This document shows positions 34,772-43,237 of a stretch of 53,732 nucleotides of DNA, piece after piece. How positions within the stretch are numbered: position 1 is the first letter of the stretch; every line of letters begins with the position of its first letter. The DNA comes from Croceibacterium_A sp035626815 (lineage in GTDB: Bacteria; Pseudomonadota; Alphaproteobacteria; Sphingomonadales; Sphingomonadaceae): positions 1 to 53,732 of the forward strand of contig DASPMY010000053.1 in assembly GCA_035626815.1 (NCBI GenBank), written 5' to 3'. The notes under the pieces were generated by a model. That model worked only from the letters and a program-made list of their open reading frames with translations, was not told where the DNA came from and did no database searches. The position numbers were made by a program, and so were the translations under genes.

Positions 34772-35368
34772 ATGGCATCGCAAGAGATCGAGGCGCTGGC
34801 GGGCGCGCTGGCCCGGCTGCCGGGTCTCGGGCCCCGGTCGGCGCGGCGCGCGGTGCTGTGGCTGGTCAAGCGGCGCGAGACCGCGCTGGTCCAGCTGCTC
34901 GAGGCGCTGACGATGGTCCGCGGGGCGCTGGTCGAGTGCCGCACGTGCGGCAACGTCGACACCCAGGACCCATGCGGCGTGTGCGCCGATCCGCGCCGCG
35001 ACGCGCGCCAGCTGTGCGTGGTCGAGGACGTCGCCGACTTGTGGGCGCTCGACCGCGCGCGGCTGTTCTCCGGGCGCTACCACGTGCTCGGCGGGCGGCT
35101 GTCGGCGCTCGAAGGGGTGCGGCCCGAGGACCTGGCGATCGGCAAGCTGATCGAGCGGGTCGCGGCCGGCGGGATCGACGAGGTGGTGCTGGCGATGAAC
35201 GCCACGCTCGAAGGCCAGACCACCGCGCACTACATCGCCGAGCGGCTCGAGGGGTTCCCGGTGCGCCTGACCCAGCTCGCCCATGGCCCGCCGGTCGGCG
35301 GCGAGCTCGACTACCTCGACGAAGGGACGCTGGCGCAGGCCTTGCGGGCGCGGCGGCCGGTCGGCTGA
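34772..35368 (+). CDS. recR: Recombination mediator RecR
   Basis: 198 aa; with RecF/RecO loads RecA on gapped DNA. Helix-hairpin-helix LARLPGLGPRSARRAVL, zinc finger CRTCGNVDTQDPCGVC, Toprim domain with LCVVEDVADLWAL and VVLAMNATLEGQTTAHYI, and the Walker-B-like LTQLAHGPPVGGELDYLDEG. ATG at 34772 with AAGGG upstream; the open frame before it overlaps fmt and is not used. Confidence 0.97.
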   Translation: MASQEIEALAGALARLPGLGPRSARRAVLWLVKRRETALVQLLEALTMVRGALVECRTCGNVDTQDPCGVCADPRRDARQLCVVEDVADLWALDRARLFSGRYHVLGGRLSALEGVRPEDLAIGKLIERVAAGGIDEVVLAMNATLEGQTTAHYIAERLEGFPVRLTQLAHGPPVGGELDYLDEGTLAQALRARRPVG

Positions 35369-35369
35369 A

Positions 35370-35640
35370 TCAGGCGGCCTTGCGCAGCGCCCCGTCCTCG
35401 AGGATGGTCTCGGTGTGGAGCGCGCATTTCCACTCGCGTCCGCGTACCCAGGTGGTCGAATCGGCGCAGGTCAGGTCCATCGGGCCATCGCGCATCGTCC
35501 CGGTCTAGCGGACCCGGTAGGCGATGACCGCGGTGTCCTCGTTGGGGAAGATCGCGGCGACGTCCGACAGCGCGAAGCTCGCCAGCTCCCACTGCCATCG
35601 AGCGTCTCCTCTCGATAGAGCAATGACTCGGCGCGCGGCC
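35370..35640 (-). pseudogene. Degraded NTF2-like (DUF4440/SnoaL-type) gene
   Basis: Minus-strand translation gives ESLLYREETLDG, then after a frame change WELASFALSDVAAIFPNEDT, AVIAYRVR, an in-frame TAG (35507-35505), TGTMRDGPMDLTCADSTTW, VRGREWKCALHTETI, LEDGALRKAA and a TGA at 35372-35370. The pattern, with TCADSTTWVRGR and W-KCALHTET, is that of small nuclear-transport-factor-2-like proteins. At least two lesions (one frameshift near 35590-35600, one nonsense codon) plus a missing N-terminus make it non-functional unless recoding occurs. Boundaries at the 5' side are approximate. Lies between recR and def. Confidence 0.75.
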
Positions 35641-35707
35641 CGTTCCGCCTGCTCCCGGCGCGCCGTTCACTTGCCGTTACGGGGCGAAATGCTTATCTGC
35701 GCGCCCT

Positions 35708-36277
35708 ATGGCCATCCGTGAAATCCTCGAAGTGCCGGATCCCCGGCTCAAGACGGTGTCCGCGCCGGTCGAGACGTTCGACGACGAGCTCAAGACGCTC
35801 GTCGCCGACATGTTCGAGACGATGTACGCCGCGCGCGGCATCGGTCTCGCGGCGATCCAGGTCGGCGTGCCGAGCCGCGTGCTGGTGATCGACCTGCAGC
35901 CCGATGATCCCGACGCCGAGCCCGAGGAATGCACGGCGCACGGCGGCCATGCGCACACCCACCAGCCGACGAAGCGCGAGCCGCGGGTGTTCGTGAACCC
36001 GCAGATCCTCGACCCGGCGGACGAATTGAACACTTACCAGGAAGGCTGCCTCTCGGTCCCCGAGATCTACGCCGACGTCGACCGCCCCAAGGCGTGCCGC
36101 GTGCGCTGGCAGGACCTCGACGGCCACGTCCACGAGGAGGAGATGGAAGGGCTGATGGCCACCTGCATCCAGCACGAGATGGACCACCTCGAGGGCGTGC
36201 TGTTCATCGACCACCTGAGCCGCCTCAAGCGGACCATGGCGCTCAAGAAGCTCGAGAAGCTGAGGAAGGCGGCTTAG
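35708..36277 (+). CDS. def: Peptide deformylase
   Basis: 189 aa metalloenzyme that removes the formyl group from nascent proteins. Motif 1 GIGLAAIQVG (44-53), motif 2 EGCLSVP with Cys114, motif 3 QHEMDH with His156, Glu157 and His160, so it should be active. Between motif 1 and 2 there is an inserted acidic and His-rich loop (about 64-92: EPEECTAHGGHAHTHQ) with five histidines and one Cys, longer than in typical type I enzymes; it could bind metal. ATG at 35708. Its partner gene fmt is 0.9 kb upstream on the other strand. Confidence 0.96.
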   Translation: MAIREILEVPDPRLKTVSAPVETFDDELKTLVADMFETMYAARGIGLAAIQVGVPSRVLVIDLQPDDPDAEPEECTAHGGHAHTHQPTKREPRVFVNPQILDPADELNTYQEGCLSVPEIYADVDRPKACRVRWQDLDGHVHEEEMEGLMATCIQHEMDHLEGVLFIDHLSRLKRTMALKKLEKLRKAA

Positions 36278-36302
36278 GCCGCCGCCCTCACAACCCTCCA
36301 TT

Positions 36303-36450
36303 CGTCACCCTGAACTTGTTTCAGGGTCCATTTCACCGCCTTCGCCGAGCGCTCGGTTCAGGCACCAGCCCAACCGCACGGTGGCGTTGGCCAGCACGTC
36401 CGGGCGTGCGGCACGATGGATGCTGAAACGAGTTCAGCATGACGGGAATG
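36303..36450. repeat. Pair of ACTTGTT/ACGAGTT-family hairpins
   Basis: Two small hairpins in opposite orientation enclose ~85 bp: ACCCTGAACTTGTTTCAGGGT (first half at 36307-36317) and ATGCTGAAACGAGTTCAGCAT (36420-36440). Both have 8-bp stems and the same CTGAA-N5-TTCAG core; flanks GTCA and TGAC are also mirrored. This fills the gap between def and the convergent fhs gene. A third related copy is at 29774. Confidence 0.85.
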
Positions 36451-36480
36451 GGCGTGAGCGGCCTATGGCCCCCGCAGCCC

Positions 36481-38148
36481 TCAGAACAGCCCTTCGATCT
36501 GTCCGTCGACCAGCCGGATGTTCTCGGCGCTCGGCACCTTGGGCAGGCCGGGCATGGTCATGATCTCGCCGCAGATGGCGACGATGAACCCCGCGCCGGC
36601 CGCCAGCCGCACCTCGCGCACCGGCACCGTGTGGTGGCTCGGCGCGCCGAGCTGGGTCGGGTCGGTGGTGAAGCTGTACTGCGTCTTGGCCATGCAGATC
36701 GGCAGGTTGCCGAAGCCGTCCTTCTCCCACTGGTGCAGCTGGTTCCTCACCGAGCTGTCGGCGATCGCCTCGTCGGCGCGGTAGATGCGCGTGGCGATGG
36801 TGTTGATCTTGTCGAACAGCGGCATGTCGGCCGGATAGAGCGGGGCGAACTGCGACGAGCCGCTCTCGACGATCGAAACGACCTTGTGGGCGAGCTCCTC
36901 GGTGCCGGCGCCGCCGTTGGCCCAGTGGGTGCAGACGATCGCCTCGGAGCCGGCGCCGGCGGCGGCGTCCTTGATCACCTGGATCTCGGCCTCGGAGTCG
37001 GTGACGAAGTGGTTGATCGCCACCACCGCCGGCACGCCAAACTGGCGCACGTTCTCGATGTGCCGCAGCAGGTTGACGACGCCCTTCCTGACCGCCTCGA
37101 CGTTCTCCGCGCCGAGGTCGCCCTTGGCGACGCCGCCGTTCATCTTGAGCGCGCGCACGGTGGCGACGATGACACAGGCGGCGGGCTTGAGGCCGGCCTT
37201 GCGGCACTTGATGTCGAAGAACTTCTCCGCCCCGAGGTCGGCGCCGAAGCCGGCTTCGGTGACGACGTAGTCGGCGAGCTTGAGCGCGGTCTGGGTCGCG
37301 GTCACCGAGTTGCAGCCGTGGGCGATGTTGGCGAACGGGCCGCCGTGGATGAACGCCGGGTTGTTCTCCAGCGTCTGCACCAGGTTCGGCTGGATCGCCG
37401 ACTTGAGCAGCACGGTCATGGCGCCGTGGGCGTTGATGTCGCGCGCGCGCACCGCGGTCTTGTCGCGGCGGTAGCCGATGATGATGTTGCCGATCGATTC
37501 CTCGAGGTCGTCGAGCGAGGTCGCGAGGCACAGGATGGCCATGATCTCGGACGCGACGGTGATGTCGAACCCGGTCTCGCGCGGGTAGCCGTTTGACACC
37601 CCGCCGAGCGAGGTGACGACCTGGCGCAGCGCGCGGTCGTTCATGTCGAGCACGCGGCGCCAGGTGATCCGGCGGGTGTCGAGGTTTTGCGCGTTGCCCC
37701 AGTAGACGTGGTTGTCGATCATCGCCGAGAGCAGGTTGTGCGCGCTGGTGATGGCGTGGAAGTCGCCGGTGAAGTGGAGGTTGATGTCCTCCATCGGCAC
37801 GACCTGGGCGAACCCGCCGCCGGCGGCGCCGCCCTTCATCCCGAACGACGGCCCGAGCGAGGGCTCGCGCAGGCACACCGCGGCCGTCTTGCCGATGCGG
37901 TTGAGGCCGTCGGTCAGGCCGACCGAGGTGGTCGTCTTGCCTTCCCCGGCCGGGGTCGGGTTGATCGCGGTGACGAGGATCAGCTTGCCGTCGGGCCGGT
38001 CGGCCTGGCCGTTGATCCAGTCCATCGCGATCTTGGCCTTCGTGCGGCCGTAAGGCTCGAGCGCATCGTCCGGAATGCCGAGCCGGGCGGCGATCTCGCC
38101 GATCGGCTTCATCTGGGCTTGGCGGGCGATCTCGATGTCGGTGGCCAT
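36481..38148 (-). CDS. fhs: Formate-tetrahydrofolate ligase
   Basis: 555 aa; makes 10-formyl-THF from formate, THF and ATP. P-loop TPAGEGKTTTSVGL, then REPSLGPSFGMKGGAAGGG, MEDINLHFTGDFHAITSAHN (in part), GFDITVASEIMAILCLA, AFIHGGPFANIAHGCNSV and FGAPAV-like VPAVVAINHF. Full family length. ATG at 38148 with GGAAGAGGA upstream. The product feeds purine synthesis and fmt. The ~205-bp leader to rmuC (38149-38354) shows no riboswitch I could recognise. Confidence 0.97.
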   Translation of the reverse strand: MATDIEIARQAQMKPIGEIAARLGIPDDALEPYGRTKAKIAMDWINGQADRPDGKLILVTAINPTPAGEGKTTTSVGLTDGLNRIGKTAAVCLREPSLGPSFGMKGGAAGGGFAQVVPMEDINLHFTGDFHAITSAHNLLSAMIDNHVYWGNAQNLDTRRITWRRVLDMNDRALRQVVTSLGGVSNGYPRETGFDITVASEIMAILCLATSLDDLEESIGNIIIGYRRDKTAVRARDINAHGAMTVLLKSAIQPNLVQTLENNPAFIHGGPFANIAHGCNSVTATQTALKLADYVVTEAGFGADLGAEKFFDIKCRKAGLKPAACVIVATVRALKMNGGVAKGDLGAENVEAVRKGVVNLLRHIENVRQFGVPAVVAINHFVTDSEAEIQVIKDAAAGAGSEAIVCTHWANGGAGTEELAHKVVSIVESGSSQFAPLYPADMPLFDKINTIATRIYRADEAIADSSVRNQLHQWEKDGFGNLPICMAKTQYSFTTDPTQLGAPSHHTVPVREVRLAAGAGFIVAICGEIMTMPGLPKVPSAENIRLVDGQIEGLF

Positions 38149-38354
38149 TGAGGGTCCTCTTCCGGTCAGGGTTTTCGCAAGCGCGAACTTTTCGCGGAGA
38201 CGAAATTATGGAGCGGCCCTACACCGTTCGGGGCGTGATGCTCAAGGCCGAATCTCGCGGCCCTTGACGTCCCCGTCGGGGGAATGTCGCGGGCGGCGCT
38301 TGCAATGTCGGATTGCGCCGCATAGGTTCGCTTTTCGTTCTCCCAGGAGGTTGG

Positions 38355-39680
38355 GTGGATACCCTTTATAGCGTCATCCTTGTCATCCTCGCCCTGCTGG
38401 CCGGCCTCGCCGCCGGCTGGCTGCTCGGCTCGCGTCGCGGCGCGCAGCGCGACGAGGAGTTCAAGCGCGCGATCAAGGAGCTGGCGGACGCGCAGATCGA
38501 GAACGCGACGCTCAAGGCCAACGCCGAGAGCTTCGACCGGCAGCTCGAGCTGATGCGCCAGGCGCGCGAGGACATGCTGGCGCAATTCAAGGCGGCCGGC
38601 GGCGACATCCTGTCGAAGGCGCAGGAGGCGTTCCTCAAGCGCGCCGAGGAGCGCTTCGGCACGACCGAGAAGGCGAACAAGGAAGCCGTCGCCGCGCTGC
38701 TCGAGCCGGTCAACCAGCGGCTCAAGCGCTACGAGGACCAGGTCGAGGCGCTCGAAGCCAAGCGGCAGGACGCGTTCGGCCAGCTGACCGGTCTCATCCA
38801 GTCGATGCGCGAGGGGCAGGACGCGGTGCGCACCGCCGCGCTGCAGCTCGGCAACAGCTTGCGCAACGCGCCCAAGGCGCGCGGGCGCTGGGGCGAGCAG
38901 CAGCTCAAGAACGTGCTCGAGCAGTGCGGCCTCGCCGAGCACACCGACTTCGTCACCGAGCATTCGGTCGACACCGACGAGGGCCGGCTGCGGCCCGACG
39001 CGATCGTTCGCATCCCCGGCAACAAGCTGCTGGTGATCGACGCCAAGGTCTCGCTCAATGCGTACCAGGAGGCGTTCGAGTGCGGCGAGGACGAGAGCCG
39101 CGAGGAGTGCCTCAAGCGCCACGCGGCGTCGATGCGCGGCCACATCCAGACGCTCGGCGCCAAGAGCTACCAGAGCCAGTTCGAGGACGCGCCCGACTAC
39201 GTGCTGATGTTCGTGCCCGGCGAGCACTTCATCGCCGCCGCGCTCGAGCAGGAGCCGGGGCTGTGGGACTATGCCTTCGAGCGCCGGGTGCTGCTGGCCA
39301 GCCCGACCAACCTCGTCGCCATCTGCCGCACGATCGCCCAGGTCTGGCGCCAGGACGGCCTCGCCAAGGAAGCGCGCGAGATCGGGCGGATGGGCGCCGA
39401 GCTGTACGACCGGTTGCGGGTGGCGGCGGACCACCTGAAGGGCGTCGGCGCCGGGCTCGACCGCGCGGTGCGCAAGTACAACGACTTCGTCGGCAGCTTC
39501 GAGCGCAACGTGCTGTCCTCGGGGCGGCGGCTCAGCGAGAAGCACATCGAGATCGGCAAGGCCGAGATCGACGAGGTGCCGATGGTCGAAAGCGCGCCGC
39601 GCTACACCGACGGGGACGAACCGCCGAAGCCGCGCTTGGTTGACTCGGCCAACGATGAGGATGCACGAAGCGCCGGATGA
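38355..39680 (+). CDS. rmuC: DNA recombination protein RmuC
   Basis: 441 aa. An N-terminal membrane helix (VILVILALLAGLAAGWLLG) is followed by a coiled coil (~25-130, many Glu, Lys, Arg and Gln) and the RmuC nuclease-like domain: RGRWGEQQLKNVLEQCGL, LRPDAIVRIPGNKLLVIDAK (D and DxK of a PD-(D/E)xK-like core), LMFVPGEHFIAAALE and LASPTNLVAICRTIAQVW. RmuC limits rearrangements at inverted repeats. Start is GTG at 38355 with AGGAGG at 38345-38350, chosen over an upstream in-frame ATG at 38313 that would break the membrane helix. Stop overlaps the next gene (ATGA). Confidence 0.93.
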   Translation: MDTLYSVILVILALLAGLAAGWLLGSRRGAQRDEEFKRAIKELADAQIENATLKANAESFDRQLELMRQAREDMLAQFKAAGGDILSKAQEAFLKRAEERFGTTEKANKEAVAALLEPVNQRLKRYEDQVEALEAKRQDAFGQLTGLIQSMREGQDAVRTAALQLGNSLRNAPKARGRWGEQQLKNVLEQCGLAEHTDFVTEHSVDTDEGRLRPDAIVRIPGNKLLVIDAKVSLNAYQEAFECGEDESREECLKRHAASMRGHIQTLGAKSYQSQFEDAPDYVLMFVPGEHFIAAALEQEPGLWDYAFERRVLLASPTNLVAICRTIAQVWRQDGLAKEAREIGRMGAELYDRLRVAADHLKGVGAGLDRAVRKYNDFVGSFERNVLSSGRRLSEKHIEIGKAEIDEVPMVESAPRYTDGDEPPKPRLVDSANDEDARSAG

Positions 39681-40378
39681 ACCGGCGTTTCGCCATCACC
39701 CTGCTCCTCGCCTGCGCCGCCTGCAGCCAGGAAGACCCGCCGTCCGACCAGCTGGCGGCGGAGGCCGAGGCCATCGTCGCGCCGGCCGCGGCCGAGCCGG
39801 CGCCGCTCGCCAAGGGCCGCTACGCGCCGCAGGACACCTGCGCCGAGGTCGAGGGCGCCGACGCCTTCCGGCGCCAGCTCGCCGCCGCCATCGAGGCGCG
39901 CGACGCCGACGCGCTGGCCGCGCTGGCGGCGAGCGACGTCAAGCTCGACTTCGGCGGCGGGGCGGGCGCCGCCGAGCTGCGCAAGCGGCTCGACGACAAG
40001 TCGTGGGACTTGTGGCCCGAGCTGGACGAGCTGATGCGGCTCGGCTGCTCGGCCAACGACCAGGGCGGGATCACCATCCCGTGGTTCTTCGACCAGGACC
40101 TCGGCACCGATCCCTTCTCCGGCATGCTGGTGACCGGGGAGGACGTGCCGGTGCTGGCCGAGCCGGACGCCGCCAGCCGGCCGCTCGCGACAGTCTCCTG
40201 GGACGTGGTCGAGATTGCCGCGCTCGATCCGGAGAGCGAGTTCCAGCGGGTCGAGCTGGGCGACAAGACGGTCGGCTTCATCGCCACCGCCAAGCTGCGC
40301 AGCCTGCTCGACTACCGTCTGATCGCTTCGAGCCGCAACGGCAAATGGAGCGTGACCAGCTTCATTGCGGGAGATTAG
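39677..40378 (+). CDS. Putative lipoprotein with SH3-like C-terminal region
   Basis: 233 aa. Type II signal with lipobox around LLACAAC (Cys13 or Cys16), so an envelope lipoprotein. The region ~50-150 includes an Ala/Asp-rich helical part (FRRQLAAAIEARDADALAAL, as in DUF4440-like modules) and a central PWFFDQDLGTDPFSGML. The last ~80 residues (TGEDVPVLAEPDAASRPLATV, VELGDKTVGFIATAKLRSLL, GKWSVTSFIAGD) resemble a bacterial SH3 fold. Translationally coupled to rmuC (ATGA). Specific function unknown. Confidence 0.78.
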   Translation: MNRRFAITLLLACAACSQEDPPSDQLAAEAEAIVAPAAAEPAPLAKGRYAPQDTCAEVEGADAFRRQLAAAIEARDADALAALAASDVKLDFGGGAGAAELRKRLDDKSWDLWPELDELMRLGCSANDQGGITIPWFFDQDLGTDPFSGMLVTGEDVPVLAEPDAASRPLATVSWDVVEIAALDPESEFQRVELGDKTVGFIATAKLRSLLDYRLIASSRNGKWSVTSFIAGD

Positions 40379-40571
40379 GGCCCCGAAATTCCTCGCCGTT
40401 CTGGGGAGGAACTTTTCGCTGTCCTACATCCCGCCGCTTCGCCACAGTCGGGCCGGCTCATTCAAATCGTCTGTCGCTTCCGAGTCGCCCGCGCGCTCTT
40501 GCCGGAAAGTGTCGCCCGCTGTTCTTGGGCGGTTTGCCTATTCGAACAGTGCATTAGCGGCTGTTCTTGAG

Positions 40572-40597
40572 GGCGACAGCGTGTCGCTTTTGTCGCC
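40572..40597 (-). repeat. GGCGACAAA-type dispersed repeat, copy 1
   Basis: The 26-nt minus-strand sequence GGCGACAAAAGCGACACGCT plus GTCGCC matches 24 of 26 positions of the element at 47763-47788. It contains a small hairpin (GCGACA / TGTCGC). It sits 5 bp from the stop of the SpoU gene. The rest of the 222-bp gap (40379-40601) has two copies of CTGTTCTTG and no gene I can see. Confidence 0.7.
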
Positions 40598-40601
40598 CGG
40601 T

Positions 40602-41414
40602 TCAGGCCTCAAGCGTCGCCAGCACTTCATAGGCCAGCACCGCCGAGGCCATCGCCGCGTTGAGGCTGTCTGCGCGGCCCTTCATCGGCAAGGTCACGCG
40701 CAAGTCGCAGGCGGCCTCGTACTCTGCCGGCAGGCCGCGGGATTCGTTGCCGACGAGGATGAAGCACGGCGCCCGGTACGGCGCCTCGCGATACGGCCGC
40801 GCGTCGCGCAGGCTGGCCGCGACCAGCTGGCCCCTTGACCGTTCGGGCCCCGAGCGCAGCCACGGCAGGAACGCGTCCCATCGCGCCATGGCCACGGCTT
40901 GCGTGAAGATCGCCCCCATGCTCGCGCGCACCGCCTCGACCGAGAACGGGTCGGCGCTCTCGTCGAGCAGGATCAGCCCGCCGGCGCCGACCGCGTCGCC
41001 GGTGCGCAGCATCGTGCCGAGGTTGCCCGGATCGCGCAGCGCCTGCGCGACCAGCCAGATCGGCGCCGCGCCGCGGTCGAGCGCGGCCAGCGAGGTGTCG
41101 AGCTCGGCGAACACGCCGGCCACCGCCTGCGGATTGTCCTTGCCGGTGATCTTGGCGAGGATCTCCGCGCTCGTCTCGACGATCTCGCCGCCGGCCTGTT
41201 CGACAGCGGCCTCGAGCGCGGCCAGCAGCGGGTGCGGCTCGCGCTCCGCGGCCATGACCAGCATCTCCGGCAGCCGCCCGCTCTCGCGCGCGTCGGTCAG
41301 CAGCCGCAGGCCTTCGGCGAGGAACCTGCCTTCGCGCTTGCGGTGCTTCTTGTCGCGCAGCGAGCGCAAGTACTTGACCGTCGGGTTGGAAAAGCCGGTG
41401 ATCGCGCGTCGCAT
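40602..41414 (-). CDS. SpoU/TrmH-family RNA 2'-O-methyltransferase
   Basis: 270 aa SPOUT methyltransferase. An N-terminal substrate-binding domain (NPTVKYLRSLRDKKHRKREG, RFLAEGLRLLTDA) is followed by the trefoil-knot domain with motif 1 QALRDPGNLGTMLRTGDAVG, motif 2 CFILVGNESRGLPAEY and motif 3 VTLPMKGRADSLNAAMASAV. It methylates rRNA or tRNA with SAM; RlmB-like, the exact position is not deducible. ATG at 41414. Convergent with the lipoprotein gene. Confidence 0.93.
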   Translation of the reverse strand: MRRAITGFSNPTVKYLRSLRDKKHRKREGRFLAEGLRLLTDARESGRLPEMLVMAAEREPHPLLAALEAAVEQAGGEIVETSAEILAKITGKDNPQAVAGVFAELDTSLAALDRGAAPIWLVAQALRDPGNLGTMLRTGDAVGAGGLILLDESADPFSVEAVRASMGAIFTQAVAMARWDAFLPWLRSGPERSRGQLVAASLRDARPYREAPYRAPCFILVGNESRGLPAEYEAACDLRVTLPMKGRADSLNAAMASAVLAYEVLATLEA

Positions 41415-41428
41415 GACCAAGCTACCTG

Positions 41429-41495
41429 CCGTTCGGCTCGCGCGAAGTCGAGCACCGTTGTCCGCATGTGTCTCGACATCGCTCGACCCGCGCGG
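41429..41495. repeat. Decayed 29-9-29 inverted repeat
   Basis: Arms 41429-41457 and 41467-41495 with a 9-nt spacer match the arms of the perfect element at 33769-33835 at 22 and 23 of 29 positions, in the same geometry. The hairpin itself is now imperfect. It fills the gap between the SpoU and ptsH genes. Confidence 0.8.
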
Positions 41496-41507
41496 AGTGG
41501 GCCCGCG

Positions 41508-41810
41508 CTAGTCCTCGCCGAAGCCGCCTTCGACCAGCGCGACGAGCTCGGCCAGGCGCTGCTCGGCAGCGTCGCCGCTGACGGTCAGCTCGACCGTGTC
41601 GCCGCGCGCCGCGCCGAGCATCATCAGCCCGAGGATCGAGCCGCCCGCGGCACTGTGGCCGTCCTTCGCCACGCGCACCTGGCACGCGGTCATCGCCGCC
41701 ACCGCGGCCACGAACTTGGCGCTCGCCCGGGCGTGGAGGCCGCGCTTGTTGACGATGGTCACTTCGCGCCGGGCCTCGCCCGCAGCGGGGCCGCCGCGCG
41801 CGGCCGTCAT
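41508..41810 (-). CDS. ptsH: HPr phosphocarrier of a nitrogen-type/regulatory PTS
   Basis: 100 aa. Phosphorylatable His26 in NKRGLHARASAKF and regulatory Ser58 in GGSILGLMMLGAARGD, the HprK target. N-terminal ~15 residues are an extension of the usual 85-88. ATG at 41810 overlaps the EIIA stop (ATGA). With EIIA and HprK close by and no sugar permease, this belongs to the permease-less regulatory PTS of alphaproteobacteria. Confidence 0.94.
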   Translation of the reverse strand: MTAARGGPAAGEARREVTIVNKRGLHARASAKFVAAVAAMTACQVRVAKDGHSAAGGSILGLMMLGAARGDTVELTVSGDAAEQRLAELVALVEGGFGED

Positions 41811-42211
41811 GCCTCCTGCCCGAGGAACTCGGAGGCGATGGTGATGTAGTTGCGCCCGGCATCGCGCGCCGCGGCGACCGCCGCTGTCAGCTCGAGATCC
41901 TTGCGCGCGCCGGCCAGACGGATCAGCATCGGCAGGTTGATCCCGGCGATCACCTCGGTCTTGCCGCGCTTGAGCAGCGAGATCGCCAGGTTCGAAGGGG
42001 TTCCGCCGAACAGGTCGGTGAGGAGCACCGCGCCTTTGCCCGAATCGACCTTCTTGATCGCCTGGGCGATCTCCTTGCGCTTCGCCTCCATGTCGTCGTG
42101 GGGGTCGATGCACACGGTGGCGACGTCGGCCTGGACCCCGACGACGTGCTCCATGGCGTGGACGAATTCCTCGGCCAGGCGGCCGTGGGTAACCAGGATC
42201 ATGCCGATCAT
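41807..42211 (-). CDS. Mannose-type PTS EIIA domain protein
   Basis: 134 aa, single EIIA-Man fold (flavodoxin-like). Active His9 in GMILVTHGRLAEEFV; LLTDLFGGTPSNLA and INLPMLIRL are family hallmarks. Length equals one EIIA-Man domain without EIIB or EIIC, so it acts as a regulatory phosphate acceptor from HPr rather than in sugar uptake. ATG at 42211; 72 bp from the rapZ stop. Coupled to ptsH. Confidence 0.93.
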   Translation of the reverse strand: MIGMILVTHGRLAEEFVHAMEHVVGVQADVATVCIDPHDDMEAKRKEIAQAIKKVDSGKGAVLLTDLFGGTPSNLAISLLKRGKTEVIAGINLPMLIRLAGARKDLELTAAVAAARDAGRNYITIASEFLGQEA

Positions 42212-42283
42212 GCTGTGCGGAAACTCACGAATCGCGGGCCGGCAATAGGAACGCGAGTGGCGTCCGGTCGAATGGCGAACAGG

Positions 42284-43192
42284 TCACGGCTGATGCGGCC
42301 CCTCGATCATTTCGGCAGCGCGCGACCCCAGATTGCGGTGCAGGACAGTGGGCGAAAACCCGCCCTCGCGCAAGGCCTCGGCGATCCTTTCGGCGACGAA
42401 CACCGAGCGGTGCCGCCCGCCGGTGCAGCCGAACGCGATGTTGACGTACGTCTTCCCTTGCGCGGCGTAGCGCGGCAGCAGCTCGAGCAGCAGGTCGCGG
42501 ATGCGCGCGAAGGCCGAGGCGAAGCCGGGGTCACGCTCGATATGCGCGCCGACCGCCGCCTCGATGCCGGTCAGCTCGCGCAGCTCGGGGTCCCAGTGCG
42601 GGTTGTCGAGGAAGCGCATGTCGAACACCAGGTCGGCGACCGGCGGCATCCCCCGGGCGAAGCCGAAGCTGGTCACCGTCACGGTCATCTCGCGCGGCGC
42701 CTCGGCCGCGAACAGTTCACGGATGCGCGACTGCAGGTCGTTGCTCGAGAAGCCGGTGGTGTCGATCAGCATGTCGGCCCAGCCCCGCAGCGGGCCGAGC
42801 AGCTCGCGCTCGGCGGCGATGCCCGAAGCGACCGGCAGGTCCTGGGCGAGGAAATGGCGCCGCCGCGTCTCGTTGAAGCGCCGCTCGAGCTCGTGGCCGG
42901 CGCAGTCGAGGAACAGCGTCGTGACCTGCACGTCGTCGCGTTCCTGGAGCCATTTGACGCGCTCGATGATCTCGGTCGGGACGAAGCCGCGGGTGCGGCA
43001 GTCGAACCCGATGGCGAGCGAGTGCTCGGCCGGCTCGCCGCCGACCAGCCGGTGGAGCAGGCGGATCGGGAAGTTGTCGATCGCCTCCCAGCCGAGATCC
43101 TCGAGCTCGCGCAGCGCGGTCGTCTTGCCGGCCCCGAGCATGCCGGTGACCAGCACGATCCGCTGACGGCTGTCGGATGACTCGCTGGTCAT
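42284..43192 (-). CDS. rapZ: RapZ-family nucleotide-binding protein
   Basis: 302 aa. P-loop GMLGAGKTT, where most relatives have GxSGAGKS, so the second Walker position is Leu. AIDNFPIRLL, GFDCRTRGF, TRRRHFLAQDLP (given in part) and the C-terminal signature AFGCTGGRHRSV follow. In enterobacteria RapZ binds GlmY/GlmZ RNAs and RNase E; in alphaproteobacteria the gene is linked to the PTS cluster and the ligand is less clear. ATG at 43192, 45 bp after hprK. Confidence 0.95.
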   Translation of the reverse strand: MTSESSDSRQRIVLVTGMLGAGKTTALRELEDLGWEAIDNFPIRLLHRLVGGEPAEHSLAIGFDCRTRGFVPTEIIERVKWLQERDDVQVTTLFLDCAGHELERRFNETRRRHFLAQDLPVASGIAAERELLGPLRGWADMLIDTTGFSSNDLQSRIRELFAAEAPREMTVTVTSFGFARGMPPVADLVFDMRFLDNPHWDPELRELTGIEAAVGAHIERDPGFASAFARIRDLLLELLPRYAAQGKTYVNIAFGCTGGRHRSVFVAERIAEALREGGFSPTVLHRNLGSRAAEMIEGPHQP

Positions 43193-43237
43193 TCGCGGCG
43201 GTGTGCCGCTGGGCGCGACAAATGTGAAGAGGGGCCG

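Noticed and set aside
38149..38354. Folate or SAM riboswitch in the fhs leader
   Set aside because: No conserved core or pairing I could recognise; only small GC hairpins.
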